Positions 1-6,244 are shown, counted from the first letter of the stretch. The stretch is 6,477 nt of DNA from Actinomycetales bacterium (GCA_012799425.1 JAAZLF010000539.1:1-6477); one strand, 5' to 3'. Numbers and translations are program-made. Notes: generated from the sequence alone by a model not told the origin.

Positions 1-245
1 CGATCGCCACGACGCACATCGTGATGGAGTACACCGACCGCCCCGGCATCGTGGCGATCTACGGCCGCGAGTTCGGCGAGGCCGGCATCAACATCGCCGG
101 CATGCAGGTCTCCCGCGCCGGCAGCCGCGGCGCCGAGGCCCTCGTGGTCCTGGACCTCGATGAGTCCGTCGACCGCGAGTTCGCCGACGAGCTGGGCGCC
201 GCCATCGACGCCCGCTCGATCCACGCCGTCGACCTCGTCTACTGA
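1..245 (+). CDS. serA: D-3-phosphoglycerate dehydrogenase, C-terminal ACT domain (5' end outside window)
   Basis: Only the last 80 codons are present, read from base 3 to the TGA at 243-245. They form a complete regulatory ACT domain (beta-alpha-beta-beta-alpha-beta) ending in VDLVY. SerA oxidises 3-phosphoglycerate to 3-phosphohydroxypyruvate, the first step of serine synthesis, in the cytoplasm. In the visible part, Tyr10, Asp12 (in YTDRPG) and Asn30 (in [12 protein letters not shown]) have the same spacing as the serine-binding Tyr461, Asp463 and Asn481 of the Mycobacterium tuberculosis enzyme. I infer that serine feedback inhibition is retained. The leuB start follows 28 nt later, which suggests co-transcription. 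An ACT domain alone could belong to another enzyme, but the NIAGMQVSR signature and the leuB neighbour favour SerA. The catalytic and NAD-binding domains cannot be judged here. Confidence 0.92.
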   Translation, partial: IATTHIVMEYTDRPGIVAIYGREFGEAGINIAGMQVSRAGSRGAEALVVLDLDESVDREFADELGAAIDARSIHAVDLVY

Positions 246-273
246 TCGTCCCCCGAAGAACCGGAGTCCTGTC

Positions 274-1353
274 ATGAGCACCCCCAGCGCCTCTGCCGCC
301 CCGTCCGTCCTGAAGCTCGCCGTCATCGAGGGCGACGGCATCGGCAAGGAGGTCGTCCCTCAGGGACTGCGCGCCCTGCGCGCCGCCCTCGAGCCGGTCG
401 GCGTGGACGTCGAGACCACCGACTTCGATCTCGGCGCGGGCCGCTGGCACCGCACCGGGGAGACGCTCACCGACGAGGACATGAGCCGTCTGGCCGAGCA
501 CGATGCGATCCTGCTGGGCGCTGTCGGCGATCCGGGCGTGCCCTCGGGCGTGCTCGAGCGCGGCCTGCTGCTGAAGCTGCGCTTCGCCTTCGACCACTTC
601 GTGAACCTCCGCCCCACCAAGCTGTTCCCCGGGGTGCCCTCGCCCCTGGCCGATCCCGGTGAGATGGACTTCGTGGTGGTGCGTGAGGGCACCGAGGGGC
701 CGTACGTCGGCAACGGAGGGTCGCTGCGCACCGGCACCGAGCTCGAGGTCGCCACCGAGGTGTCGCTCAACACCGCGGTGGGCGTGGAGCGCGTGGTCCG
801 CTACGCCTTCGAGCAGGCCGAGCGCCGCAGCCGGAAGCTCACGCTCGTCCACAAGCACAACGTGCTGGTCCACGCCGGTCACCTCTACCGCCGCATCGTC
901 GAGCAGGTCGGGGCCGAGCATCCGGACGTCACCGTGGATTACGCCCACGTGGACGCGGCGATGATCTACCTGGCCACCGACCCCTCCCGCTTCGACGTGA
1001 TCGTCACCGACAACCTCTTCGGCGACATCGTCACCGACCTCGCCGCGGCAGTCGGCGGCGGCATCGGCCTGGCCGCGAGCGGCAACATCAATCCCACCGG
1101 CGCGTTCCCCTCGATGTTCGAGCCCGTGCACGGCTCGGCCCCGGACATCGCGGGCAGGGACCTCGCCGATCCCACCGCGACCGTCCTCTCGGTCGCGCTG
1201 CTGCTGGATCACCTGGGCCATCTCGAACCGGCCGCTGCGGTGCGCGCCGCGGTCGAGAACGACCTCGCCGCCCGTGCCGGCTCCGAGGAGCTCTCCGCCC
1301 GGGGGACCACGCAGATCGGCGACGCCCTCGTCGCCGCGATCTCCGGGCGCTGA
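274..1353 (+). CDS. leuB: 3-isopropylmalate dehydrogenase
   Basis: This 359-residue cytoplasmic enzyme oxidatively decarboxylates 3-isopropylmalate to 2-oxoisocaproate with NAD+, in leucine synthesis. Beside a citramalate synthase it probably also handles the methylmalate of the citramalate route. Visible family features are the N-terminal EGDGIGKEV (about residues 14-22), substrate-binding Arg103 and Arg113 (LRF...NLRP), Arg137 and Tyr144 ([15 protein letters not shown]), catalytic Lys194 (LVHKHN), metal-binding Asp227, Asp251 and Asp255 (HVDAA and FGDIVTD), and the NAD-binding loop [12 protein letters not shown] (283-294). The style matches the short actinobacterial LeuB type with [18 protein letters not shown]. 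The ATG at 274 is chosen because GGAG (263-266) lies 7 nt upstream. An in-frame ATG at 160 would overlap serA and add 38 residues with no family match. The N-terminus has about 10 low-complexity residues before the conserved core. No key residue is missing. Confidence 0.97.
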   Translation: MSTPSASAAPSVLKLAVIEGDGIGKEVVPQGLRALRAALEPVGVDVETTDFDLGAGRWHRTGETLTDEDMSRLAEHDAILLGAVGDPGVPSGVLERGLLLKLRFAFDHFVNLRPTKLFPGVPSPLADPGEMDFVVVREGTEGPYVGNGGSLRTGTELEVATEVSLNTAVGVERVVRYAFEQAERRSRKLTLVHKHNVLVHAGHLYRRIVEQVGAEHPDVTVDYAHVDAAMIYLATDPSRFDVIVTDNLFGDIVTDLAAAVGGGIGLAASGNINPTGAFPSMFEPVHGSAPDIAGRDLADPTATVLSVALLLDHLGHLEPAAAVRAAVENDLAARAGSEELSARGTTQIGDALVAAISGR

Positions 1354-1402
1354 GCTCGGACCCTGCCCCACTGACCTTCACCATTGCACTGAGGAGAATC
1401 CC

Positions 1403-2494
1403 GTGAGTGCGCTCGACTTCACCCAGACCAGCACCACCCGTCGTGTCGGCGACGACGAGCGCGCTCAGATCCTCGCCGACCCGGGCTTCGGCCAGCACTA
1501 CACGGACTTCATGGCCCACGCCCGGTGGACCGCCGAGGGCGGCTGGGGCGCGGCGGAGGTCATCCCCTTCGGCCCGCTGCAGCTCTCGCCGGCGGCGGCG
1601 GTGCTGCACTACGGCCAGGAGATCTTCGAGGGTCTCAAGGCCTTCCGGCATGCCGACGGCTCGGTGTGGACGTTCCGCCCCGAGGCCAACGGTGAGCGCC
1701 TCCAGCGCTCCGCCCGCCGCCTCGCGCTGCCCGAGCTGCCGATCGAGGACTTTCTCGCCTCGCTCGCTGCCGTGACCGTGGCGGACGAGCCCTGGGTGCC
1801 GGAGGCGACCAGCGAGGAGTCGCTGTACCTGCGGCCCTTCATGTTCGCGAGCGAGGAGTTCCTGGGTGTGCGCGCCTCGCGCACCGTGGACTACTACGTG
1901 ATCGCCTCTCCGGCCGGTCCGTACTTCCCGCGCGGCGTGCAGCCGCTGATCGTCTGGATCACCGATGAGTACGCGCGGGCGGGGGCGGGCGGCACCGGCG
2001 CCGCGAAGTGCGGCGGCAACTACGCCTCCTCGCTGCTGGGCAAGAACGAGGCGGCCGAGCACGGGGCCGACGAGGTGCTGTTCCTGGACTCCGAGACCCA
2101 CACCAGCATCGATGAGCTCTCCGGGATGAACGTCTTCGCGATCACCCGGGACGGCCGGCTGCTCACCCCGGCCCTGACCGGCTCGATCCTCGAGGGGGTC
2201 ACGCGCCACTCGATCCTGCGGCTGGCCCAGGACCGCGGCCTCGAGGTGGCCGAGCAGCGCCTGGTCATGAGCGAGGTGCTCGAGCAGGTCAGCAGCGGCG
2301 AGATCACCGAGATGTTCGCCTGCGGCACCGCCGCGGTCATCAACCCGATCGGCGAGTTCCGCGCCCACGGCGGCTCCTGGACCGTGGGCGAGGGCGGCTC
2401 CGGCGAGATCACCCTCGCCCTGCGCAAGGAGCTCACCGATATCCAGTACGGCCGGATCCCGGACCGTCACGGCTGGCTGACCCGACTGGTGTGA
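1403..2494 (+). CDS. ilvE: Branched-chain amino acid aminotransferase
   Basis: This 363-residue PLP enzyme (fold type IV) swaps the amino group between glutamate and the 2-oxo acids of leucine, isoleucine and valine, the last step of all three pathways. The PLP Schiff-base lysine is Lys202 in GTGAAKCGGNYA, close to Lys204 of the M. tuberculosis enzyme. Other family marks are FEGLKAFR, YLRPFMFA (Arg144), IDELSGMN (Glu238, expected to contact the PLP ring nitrogen) and the phosphate loop CGTAAVINPIG (from Cys307). The length fits the approximately 365-residue long-form BCATs found in actinobacteria and eukaryotes rather than the approximately 310-residue E. coli form. The start is a GTG at 1403, with GAGGAG (1391-1396) 6 nt upstream. 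An in-frame ATG at 1274 lies inside leuB and is rejected. The gap to leuB is 49 nt and to cimA only 7 nt, so translation is likely coupled downstream. Confidence 0.97.
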   Translation: MSALDFTQTSTTRRVGDDERAQILADPGFGQHYTDFMAHARWTAEGGWGAAEVIPFGPLQLSPAAAVLHYGQEIFEGLKAFRHADGSVWTFRPEANGERLQRSARRLALPELPIEDFLASLAAVTVADEPWVPEATSEESLYLRPFMFASEEFLGVRASRTVDYYVIASPAGPYFPRGVQPLIVWITDEYARAGAGGTGAAKCGGNYASSLLGKNEAAEHGADEVLFLDSETHTSIDELSGMNVFAITRDGRLLTPALTGSILEGVTRHSILRLAQDRGLEVAEQRLVMSEVLEQVSSGEITEMFACGTAAVINPIGEFRAHGGSWTVGEGGSGEITLALRKELTDIQYGRIPDRHGWLTRLV

Positions 2495-2501
2495 GGACGC
2501 G

Positions 2502-4133
2502 ATGACCACTCCAGCGACCCGAGCGACCGCTCCCATCCCTTCGTTCCACCTCTACGACACGACCCTGCGCGACGGCTCCCAGCAGGAGGGGCTGACGCTC
2601 TCGGTCGCGGACAAGCTGGCGGTGGCCCGCCACCTCGATGAGCTCGGCGTGACCTACATCGAGGGCGGGTGGCCCGGCGCCGTCCCCCGGGACACGGAGT
2701 TCTTCGCCCGCGCGGCGGACGAGCTCGAGCTGCGGGGCGCCCGGCTCGCGGCCTTCGGCGCCACGCGCAAGGCCGGAGTCCCGGTGCAGGAGGATCCTCA
2801 GGTCGCGGCGCTGGTGGACTCCGGCGCGCCGACCATCACGCTCGTCGCCAAGTCCGATCTGCGCCATGTCACCGGTGCCCTGCGCACCACCGCCGAGGAG
2901 AATCTCGCGATGGTGCGCGAGACCATCGAGCACCTGGTGGGGCTGGGGCGCGAGGTCTTCCTGGACGCGGAGCACTTCTTCGACGGTTTCGTCCACGACG
3001 CCGGCTACACGACCTCGGTGCTGCTGGCCGCCCACGAGGCCGGTGCCGGGGTGCTGGTGCTGTGCGACACCAACGGCGGGATGCTCCCGCATCAGGTGAC
3101 CGAGATCGTCGAGGACCTGCGGGAGCGGCTGAGAGCCGCCGGTGCGGGGGACGCCCGGCTCGGCGCGCACACCCACAACGACACCGGCTGCGCGGTAGCG
3201 AACGCGCTCTCGGCGGTGCGGGCCGGGATCACCCACGTCCAGGGCTGCATCAACGGGTATGGAGAGCGCACCGGCAACGCGGACCTCGTCACCCTGATGG
3301 CGGATCTCCAGCTGAAGATGGGCATGGAGCTGGTCCCCGCCGAGACCCTCGAGGAGACCACCCGCATCTCCCACGCGATCGGCGAGATCGTGAACATGTC
3401 GGTGAACCCTCGCGCCCCGTACGTGGGGGCCAGCGCCTTCGCCCACAAGGCGGGCCTGCACGCCAGCGCGATCCGGGTGGATCCGGACCTCTACCAGCAC
3501 ACCGATCCCAAGGCCGTGGGCAACGACATGCGGATGATCATCTCCGACATGGCCGGCCGCGCCTCGATCGAGCTCAAGGGCCGGGAGCTCGGTTTCGACC
3601 TGGCAGGCGATCCCGAGCTGCTCTCGAGCCTGGCGGCGAGGATCAAGCAGCGCGAGGCGATCGGCTACTCCTACGAGGCCGCCGACGCCTCCTTCGAGCT
3701 GCTCCTGCTGGACCAGCTGGGGCAGGCCCCCAGCTATTCGACCGTCGAGTCGTGGCGCGCCACCTCGCAGCTGGGCCGGGACGGGACCCTCGAGAGCGAG
3801 GCCACCGTGAAGCTGCTCGCCGACGGGGAGGGCCCGCACCAGCGGAAGGTCGCCATCGCGGAGGGCAACGGCCCGGTCAACGCGCTGGACCTCGCCCTGC
3901 GTGAGGCGCTGCGTGAACGGTACCCCGAGGTGGACGACTTCGAGCTGAGGGACTTCAAGGTGCGCATCCTGGACGCGCATCACGGCACCGATGCCACCAC
4001 CCGGGTGCTCGTGCGCACCACGGGCCGCGGGCTCGAGTTCCAGACCGTGGGCGTGGGCCCGAACGTCATCGAGGCCTCCTGGGAGGCGGTCTACGACGCG
4101 TACACCTATGGGCTGTACAAGTCGGGGGTCTGA
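2502..4133 (+). CDS. cimA: (R)-citramalate synthase
   Basis: This 543-residue protein is of the LeuA/CimA/homocitrate synthase superfamily. It condenses pyruvate with acetyl-CoA to citramalate, the entry to isoleucine without threonine. The TIM barrel starts with YDTTLRDGSQQEG (Arg23, Asp24), followed by the subfamily signature YIEGGWPG, the metal-binding HTHND (His223, His225) and NGYGERTGN (251-259), then HKAGLHASA (His315, His320). The C-terminal LeuA-type allosteric domain covers about residues 418-540, including EGNGPVNALD, and is where the end product isoleucine would be expected to bind. The DGSQQEG/IEGGWPG style and the length point to CimA rather than 2-isopropylmalate synthase, but substrate choice is not proven by sequence. 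The ATG is 7 nt after the ilvE stop, and its Shine-Dalgarno GAGG (2493-2496) overlaps that stop. The first 14 residues (Ala/Thr/Pro-rich) are poorly conserved. Confidence 0.94.
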   Translation: MTTPATRATAPIPSFHLYDTTLRDGSQQEGLTLSVADKLAVARHLDELGVTYIEGGWPGAVPRDTEFFARAADELELRGARLAAFGATRKAGVPVQEDPQVAALVDSGAPTITLVAKSDLRHVTGALRTTAEENLAMVRETIEHLVGLGREVFLDAEHFFDGFVHDAGYTTSVLLAAHEAGAGVLVLCDTNGGMLPHQVTEIVEDLRERLRAAGAGDARLGAHTHNDTGCAVANALSAVRAGITHVQGCINGYGERTGNADLVTLMADLQLKMGMELVPAETLEETTRISHAIGEIVNMSVNPRAPYVGASAFAHKAGLHASAIRVDPDLYQHTDPKAVGNDMRMIISDMAGRASIELKGRELGFDLAGDPELLSSLAARIKQREAIGYSYEAADASFELLLLDQLGQAPSYSTVESWRATSQLGRDGTLESEATVKLLADGEGPHQRKVAIAEGNGPVNALDLALREALRERYPEVDDFELRDFKVRILDAHHGTDATTRVLVRTTGRGLEFQTVGVGPNVIEASWEAVYDAYTYGLYKSGV

Positions 4134-4142
4134 ACCCGAGCC

Positions 4143-4170
4143 CCGGGATCCTGCTTCCCGTGGTCCCCGG
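4143..4170 (+). terminator. Weak hairpin after cimA, possible terminator
   Basis: In the 63-nt gap after cimA, CCGGGATC (4143-4150) can pair with GGTCCCCGG (4162-4170), with one U-G wobble and one bulged C, around an 11-nt loop. No T-run follows. It could reduce read-through from cimA into the ACT gene, or be an accident of high GC content. It is recorded because it is the only candidate for ending the leuB-ilvE-cimA transcript there. Confidence 0.2.
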
Positions 4171-4184
4171 CAGGGCACGAGAGC

Positions 4185-4190
4185 TACTCT
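4185..4190 (+). promoter_or_regulatory. -10-like hexamer placed for a leaderless transcript
   Basis: TACTCT fits the actinobacterial -10 pattern TANNNT and ends 6 nt before the ATG at 4197. That spacing would make the start codon the first bases of the mRNA. No clear -35 box is present, as is common at such promoters. The only Shine-Dalgarno candidate, GAGG at 4191-4194, is just 2 nt from the ATG, too close for normal use, which supports the leaderless reading. Confidence 0.4.
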
Positions 4191-4196
4191 GAGGCC

Positions 4197-4724
4197 ATGA
4201 CGACGTACGTGCTGACCGCCATCGGTGATGACCGTCCCGGGCTCGTGGCCGCCCTCGCCGCCTCGATCGACGAGCACGGAGGGAGCTGGGTCGACAGCCA
4301 GCTGGCGCTGCTCGCCGGGAAGTTCGCCGGCATCGTCCAGGTCGAGCTCCCGGACGAGCACGTCACGGCGTTCCTGGAGGCGCTGCCCGCTCTGTCCGAG
4401 GAGGTCGGCCTCGCGGTCGAGGCGGCCCAGGGCGCGCACGAGGGCGCGGGCGCCGGACCGCACACCTCCCTGCGGCTGCACCTGCTCGGGCAGGACCGTA
4501 CGGGCATGGTCCGCGAGGTGACCTCGGCGCTGCGCTCGCAGGGGGCGACGATCGACGGGCTGCGCAGCTGGACCCGTGAGGCGCCCGAGGGCGGCGGCAT
4601 GCTGTTCGAGGCGGAGGCGGAGGTGCGTCTGCCGGCCGAGGCGGAGGAGTCCGATGTGCGTGAGGCGCTCGAGACGATCGCCTCCGAGCTGATGGTGGAC
4701 CTGGAGCTCGACGCTCCGGAGTGA
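4197..4724 (+). CDS. Tandem ACT-domain protein, GcvR-like amino-acid-sensing regulator
   Basis: This 175-residue soluble protein consists of two ACT domains and nothing else. ACT1 spans about residues 3-75 (VLTAIGDDRPGLVAALA, with DRPG at 12-15) and ACT2 about 90-168 (LLGQDRTGMVREV, with DRTG at 100-103), joined by an Ala/Gly-rich linker. The layout and length match the family of the E. coli glycine cleavage repressor GcvR, which has no DNA-binding domain and works by binding the activator GcvA. ACT pairs normally bind a small ligand, often an amino acid, at the domain interface. No gcv gene is in the window, so a glycine role is not supported here. Its position after serA-leuB-ilvE-cimA makes sensing of serine, glycine or a branched-chain amino acid plausible but unproven. 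The start at 4197 is where family similarity begins, and the ribosome binding site is poor. The next gene, narK, is 249 nt away. Confidence 0.82.
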   Translation: MTTYVLTAIGDDRPGLVAALAASIDEHGGSWVDSQLALLAGKFAGIVQVELPDEHVTAFLEALPALSEEVGLAVEAAQGAHEGAGAGPHTSLRLHLLGQDRTGMVREVTSALRSQGATIDGLRSWTREAPEGGGMLFEAEAEVRLPAEAEESDVREALETIASELMVDLELDAPE

Positions 4725-4768
4725 CACCGCGCGACCACACAATTACGTGACGCGCGCATTGCCGAATT

Positions 4769-4787
4769 CGCATTCTTCGAGAATGCG
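4769..4787. promoter_or_regulatory. Perfect 8-bp inverted repeat upstream of narK (dyad A)
   Basis: CGCATTCT (4769-4776) and AGAATGCG (4780-4787) are exact reverse complements around TCG. The element lies 44 nt after the ACT gene stop and about 186 nt before narK, in a local low-GC stretch. It may be a regulator operator. As RNA it would be a stable hairpin and might end the upstream transcript, but no T-run follows. A smaller hairpin, CGAG-GACA-CTCG, occupies 4788-4799 directly after it. The right arm AGAATGCG recurs at 4832-4839. It does not fit the FNR (TTGAT-N4-ATCAA) or CRP (TGTGA-N6-TCACA) consensus. Confidence 0.45.
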
Positions 4788-4816
4788 CGAGGACACTCGT
4801 TCATAAAGTGCGGGAA

Positions 4817-4838
4817 GCGTTCTATTTCCACAGAATGC
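4817..4838. promoter_or_regulatory. Imperfect inverted repeat related to dyad A (dyad B)
   Basis: GCGTTCT (4817-4823) and AGAATGC (4832-4838) form a 7-bp dyad with one mismatch around an 8-nt spacer. The right arm repeats the right arm of the dyad at 4769-4787, 52 nt away (about five helical turns). Its centre would be near -47 of the start site predicted from the TAGTGT hexamer at 4863, a position more typical of an activator than of a repressor. The regulator is unknown. Confidence 0.35.
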
Positions 4839-4847
4839 GTGCTTTCA

Positions 4848-4861
4848 GGGACCGAGGTCCC
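4848..4861. promoter_or_regulatory. Perfect palindrome GGGACC-GA-GGTCCC (dyad C)
   Basis: GGGACC (4848-4853) and GGTCCC (4856-4861) are exact reverse complements with a 2-nt centre. The palindrome sits one base upstream of the TAGTGT hexamer, in what would be the promoter spacer. A protein bound there would be expected to affect RNA polymerase directly. GGGACC occurs again at 4883-4888 inside the next dyad. Confidence 0.4.
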
Positions 4862-4862
4862 C

Positions 4863-4868
4863 TAGTGT
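4863..4868 (+). promoter_or_regulatory. Candidate -10 box of the narK promoter
   Basis: TAGTGT fits the TANNNT -10 pattern of actinobacterial housekeeping promoters and is followed by GGGCTCC. A transcript would begin near 4875, leaving a leader of about 100 nt before narK. No TTGACA-like box is found 16-18 nt upstream, which fits a promoter needing an activator. A second TANNNT, TAAAGT at 4804-4809, is an alternative. Confidence 0.4.
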
Positions 4869-4873
4869 GGGCT

Positions 4874-4892
4874 CCAGGGTCGGGGACCCTGG
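4874..4892. promoter_or_regulatory. Perfect 8-bp GC-rich inverted repeat at the predicted narK transcript start (dyad D)
   Basis: CCAGGGTC (4874-4881) and GACCCTGG (4885-4892) are exact reverse complements around GGG. If transcription starts near 4875, this would be either an operator overlapping the start site or a strong stem-loop at the 5' end of the narK mRNA. There is no T-run after it, so simple intrinsic termination is unlikely. Confidence 0.42.
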
Positions 4893-4973
4893 CAGGGTGC
4901 AGATCACCCCTTGCGAGACGCCATCGGGCAGCCCTCGATCCGCGTACTCGCCTTCGAGCGTGGAGAGTCGACG

Positions 4974-6203
4974 ATGACCACGTCCCCTGTTCCCTCAGCA
5001 GCCACCACGTCCGTCCCGCCCGGCGCCTGGCGCGCACTTGCGCTGGTCACGCTCGGATTCGGCGTGAACTTCTGGGCCTGGGCGCTCCTGAGCCCGCTGG
5101 GCCCCGTCTACGTGGACCGCGGCCTGGCCGCCGACGCCTCCCTGATCGTCGCGATCCCCGTGCTGGTCGGCTCGATCGGCCGCATCCTGATGGGCGGGCT
5201 GGCTGACAGGTTCGGTGGGCACCTCATGTTCCCGCTGGTCTCGCTGATCACCGTGATCCCGGTGCTGTTCGTCGGGTTCGTCGGCCAGTACTCCTTCTCG
5301 ATGCTTCTGCTGGGAGGATTCTTCCTCGGCATCGCCGGCACGACGTTCGCGATCGGCGTGCCGTACGTGAACTCCTGGTTCCCGCCCGCCAAGCGGGGCA
5401 TGGCCACCGGGCTGTACGGCATGGGCATGGGTGGCACCGCCATCAGCGCTTTCACCACGGTGCCGCTGGTGAACTCGATGGGCGATGCCGCACCGTTCGT
5501 GGTCACCGCGATCGCCCTGATCGTCTATGCCGCGGTGGCGTGGCTGTTCATGCACGACGCCCCCACCTGGAAGCCCTCCCACAAGAACATCGTCACCCAG
5601 TCGCTGGCCGTCATGAAGCTCACGGTGACGTGGCAGGCGTGCTACCTCTACGCGCTCTCCTTCGGCGGCTACGTCGCCTTCGCCGTCTTCCTGCCCACCA
5701 TGCTGCAGACCTGGTACGGGCTCGAGGCCACGGACGCGTCCTTCCGCATGGCCGGGTTCGTGATCGTCGCGGTGATCATGCGCCCGCTCGGCGGCATCCT
5801 CTCCGATCGCTTCGGTGCCGCCCGGACCCTGATGTGCTCGTACATCGCGGTCGCTGTCGCGGCCGCGATGCTCGCCTTCCAGCCGGCGCTCATGCCGCTG
5901 GGGACGATCGACTTCGTCGTCATGGCCGCGGGCCTCGGGCTCGGCTCCGGCGCGGTGTTCGCGCTGGTCTCCCAGACCAGCGACCCCTCCGTCGTGGGCT
6001 CCGTGACCGGCTTCGTCGGCGCTGCCGGCGGGCTGGGCGGCTTCGTCCCGCCGCTGGTCATGGCGGCGGTCCACACCTTCAGCGGCAGCTACTCGATCGG
6101 GATCGTGATGCTCCTGCTGGCCACCCTCGGCGCGATGGTGGTGACGTGGTTCGTCTCCCGAGGAGCGCGGCGTGCGGACGAGGTCCCCACCGCCGCCGGG
6201 TAG
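4974..6203 (+). CDS. narK: Nitrate/nitrite transporter, major facilitator superfamily (NarK family)
   Basis: This 409-residue membrane protein has about twelve hydrophobic segments, the first near residues 20-44 (LGFGVNFWAWALLSPLGP). It should carry nitrate in and/or nitrite out across the cytoplasmic membrane for the reductase that follows. Family marks are Arg70 in GSIGRILMGGLADRFGG (segment 2) and Arg270 in VIMRPLGGILSDRFGA, corresponding to the two substrate-binding arginines of E. coli NarK (Arg89, Arg305). The glycine-rich nitrate signatures are GIAGTTFAIGVPYVNSWFP (119-137) and GFVGAAGGLGGFVPP (346-360). Its length is typical of the shorter NarK/NarT type, not the 463-residue E. coli antiporter. 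Whether it is a proton symporter or a nitrite antiporter is not decided by sequence. The ATG at 4974 has GGAGAG (4962-4967) 6 nt upstream. An in-frame TTG at 4911 would add 21 residues unlike the family. Confidence 0.95.
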   Translation: MTTSPVPSAATTSVPPGAWRALALVTLGFGVNFWAWALLSPLGPVYVDRGLAADASLIVAIPVLVGSIGRILMGGLADRFGGHLMFPLVSLITVIPVLFVGFVGQYSFSMLLLGGFFLGIAGTTFAIGVPYVNSWFPPAKRGMATGLYGMGMGGTAISAFTTVPLVNSMGDAAPFVVTAIALIVYAAVAWLFMHDAPTWKPSHKNIVTQSLAVMKLTVTWQACYLYALSFGGYVAFAVFLPTMLQTWYGLEATDASFRMAGFVIVAVIMRPLGGILSDRFGAARTLMCSYIAVAVAAAMLAFQPALMPLGTIDFVVMAAGLGLGSGAVFALVSQTSDPSVVGSVTGFVGAAGGLGGFVPPLVMAAVHTFSGSYSIGIVMLLLATLGAMVVTWFVSRGARRADEVPTAAG

Positions 6204-6209
6204 CAGCCG

Positions 6210-6244
6210 CCCCACCGCCCCCGCCTCTCACCTCATCCACCTCC
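6210..6244 (+). other. C-rich, G-poor tract between narK and narG
   Basis: These 35 nt of the narK-narG gap contain 24 C and only 2 G, in otherwise mixed GC-rich DNA. As RNA the tract should be largely unstructured. Such composition is typical of Rho loading (rut) sites, and it could also simply keep the strong ribosome binding site of narG open. No hairpin or promoter hexamer is evident in the gap. Confidence 0.35.

Noticed and set aside
160..273. Longer leuB start at 160
   Set aside because: The extra 38 residues overlap the serA ACT domain in another frame and do not resemble LeuB. GGAG at 263-266 supports the ATG at 274.
88..1371. 427-codon - strand frame opposite leuB
   Set aside because: Same shadow effect. 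The protein is rich in Arg/Gly/Glu/Val with no family motif, and it lies wholly over serA and leuB.
1274..1402. Longer ilvE start at 1274
   Set aside because: This stretch overlaps the leuB 3' end and is Pro/Arg/Ser-rich. GAGGAG at 1391-1396 supports the GTG at 1403.
1088..2536. 482-codon - strand frame opposite ilvE
   Set aside because: Composition-driven shadow frame. Its end turns into an arginine-rich run, as expected of noncoding GC-rich sequence.
2433..4742. 769-codon open frame on the - strand opposite cimA and the ACT gene
   Set aside because: It is a mirror of strongly biased GC-rich codons on the + strand. The translation is a low-complexity mix of Arg, Gly, Val, His, Leu and Gln with no recognisable domain, and the + strand genes are certain.
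4769..4799. Intrinsic terminator after the ACT gene formed by the AGAATGCG hairpin and the adjacent CGAG-GACA-CTCG hairpin
   Set aside because: Neither hairpin is followed by a T-run, and the arm is repeated downstream as in an operator. Termination is possible but not supported enough to call.
4808..5206. Possible small + strand gene starting with GTG at 4808 in the narK upstream region
   Set aside because: It runs out of frame into narK for most of its length, has no good ribosome binding site, and its intergenic part is the dyad-rich control region.
4995..6215. 406-codon - strand frame opposite narK
   Set aside because: The translation is dominated by His, Asp, Glu, Gly and Arg, a mirror of the hydrophobic narK codons, with no domain.
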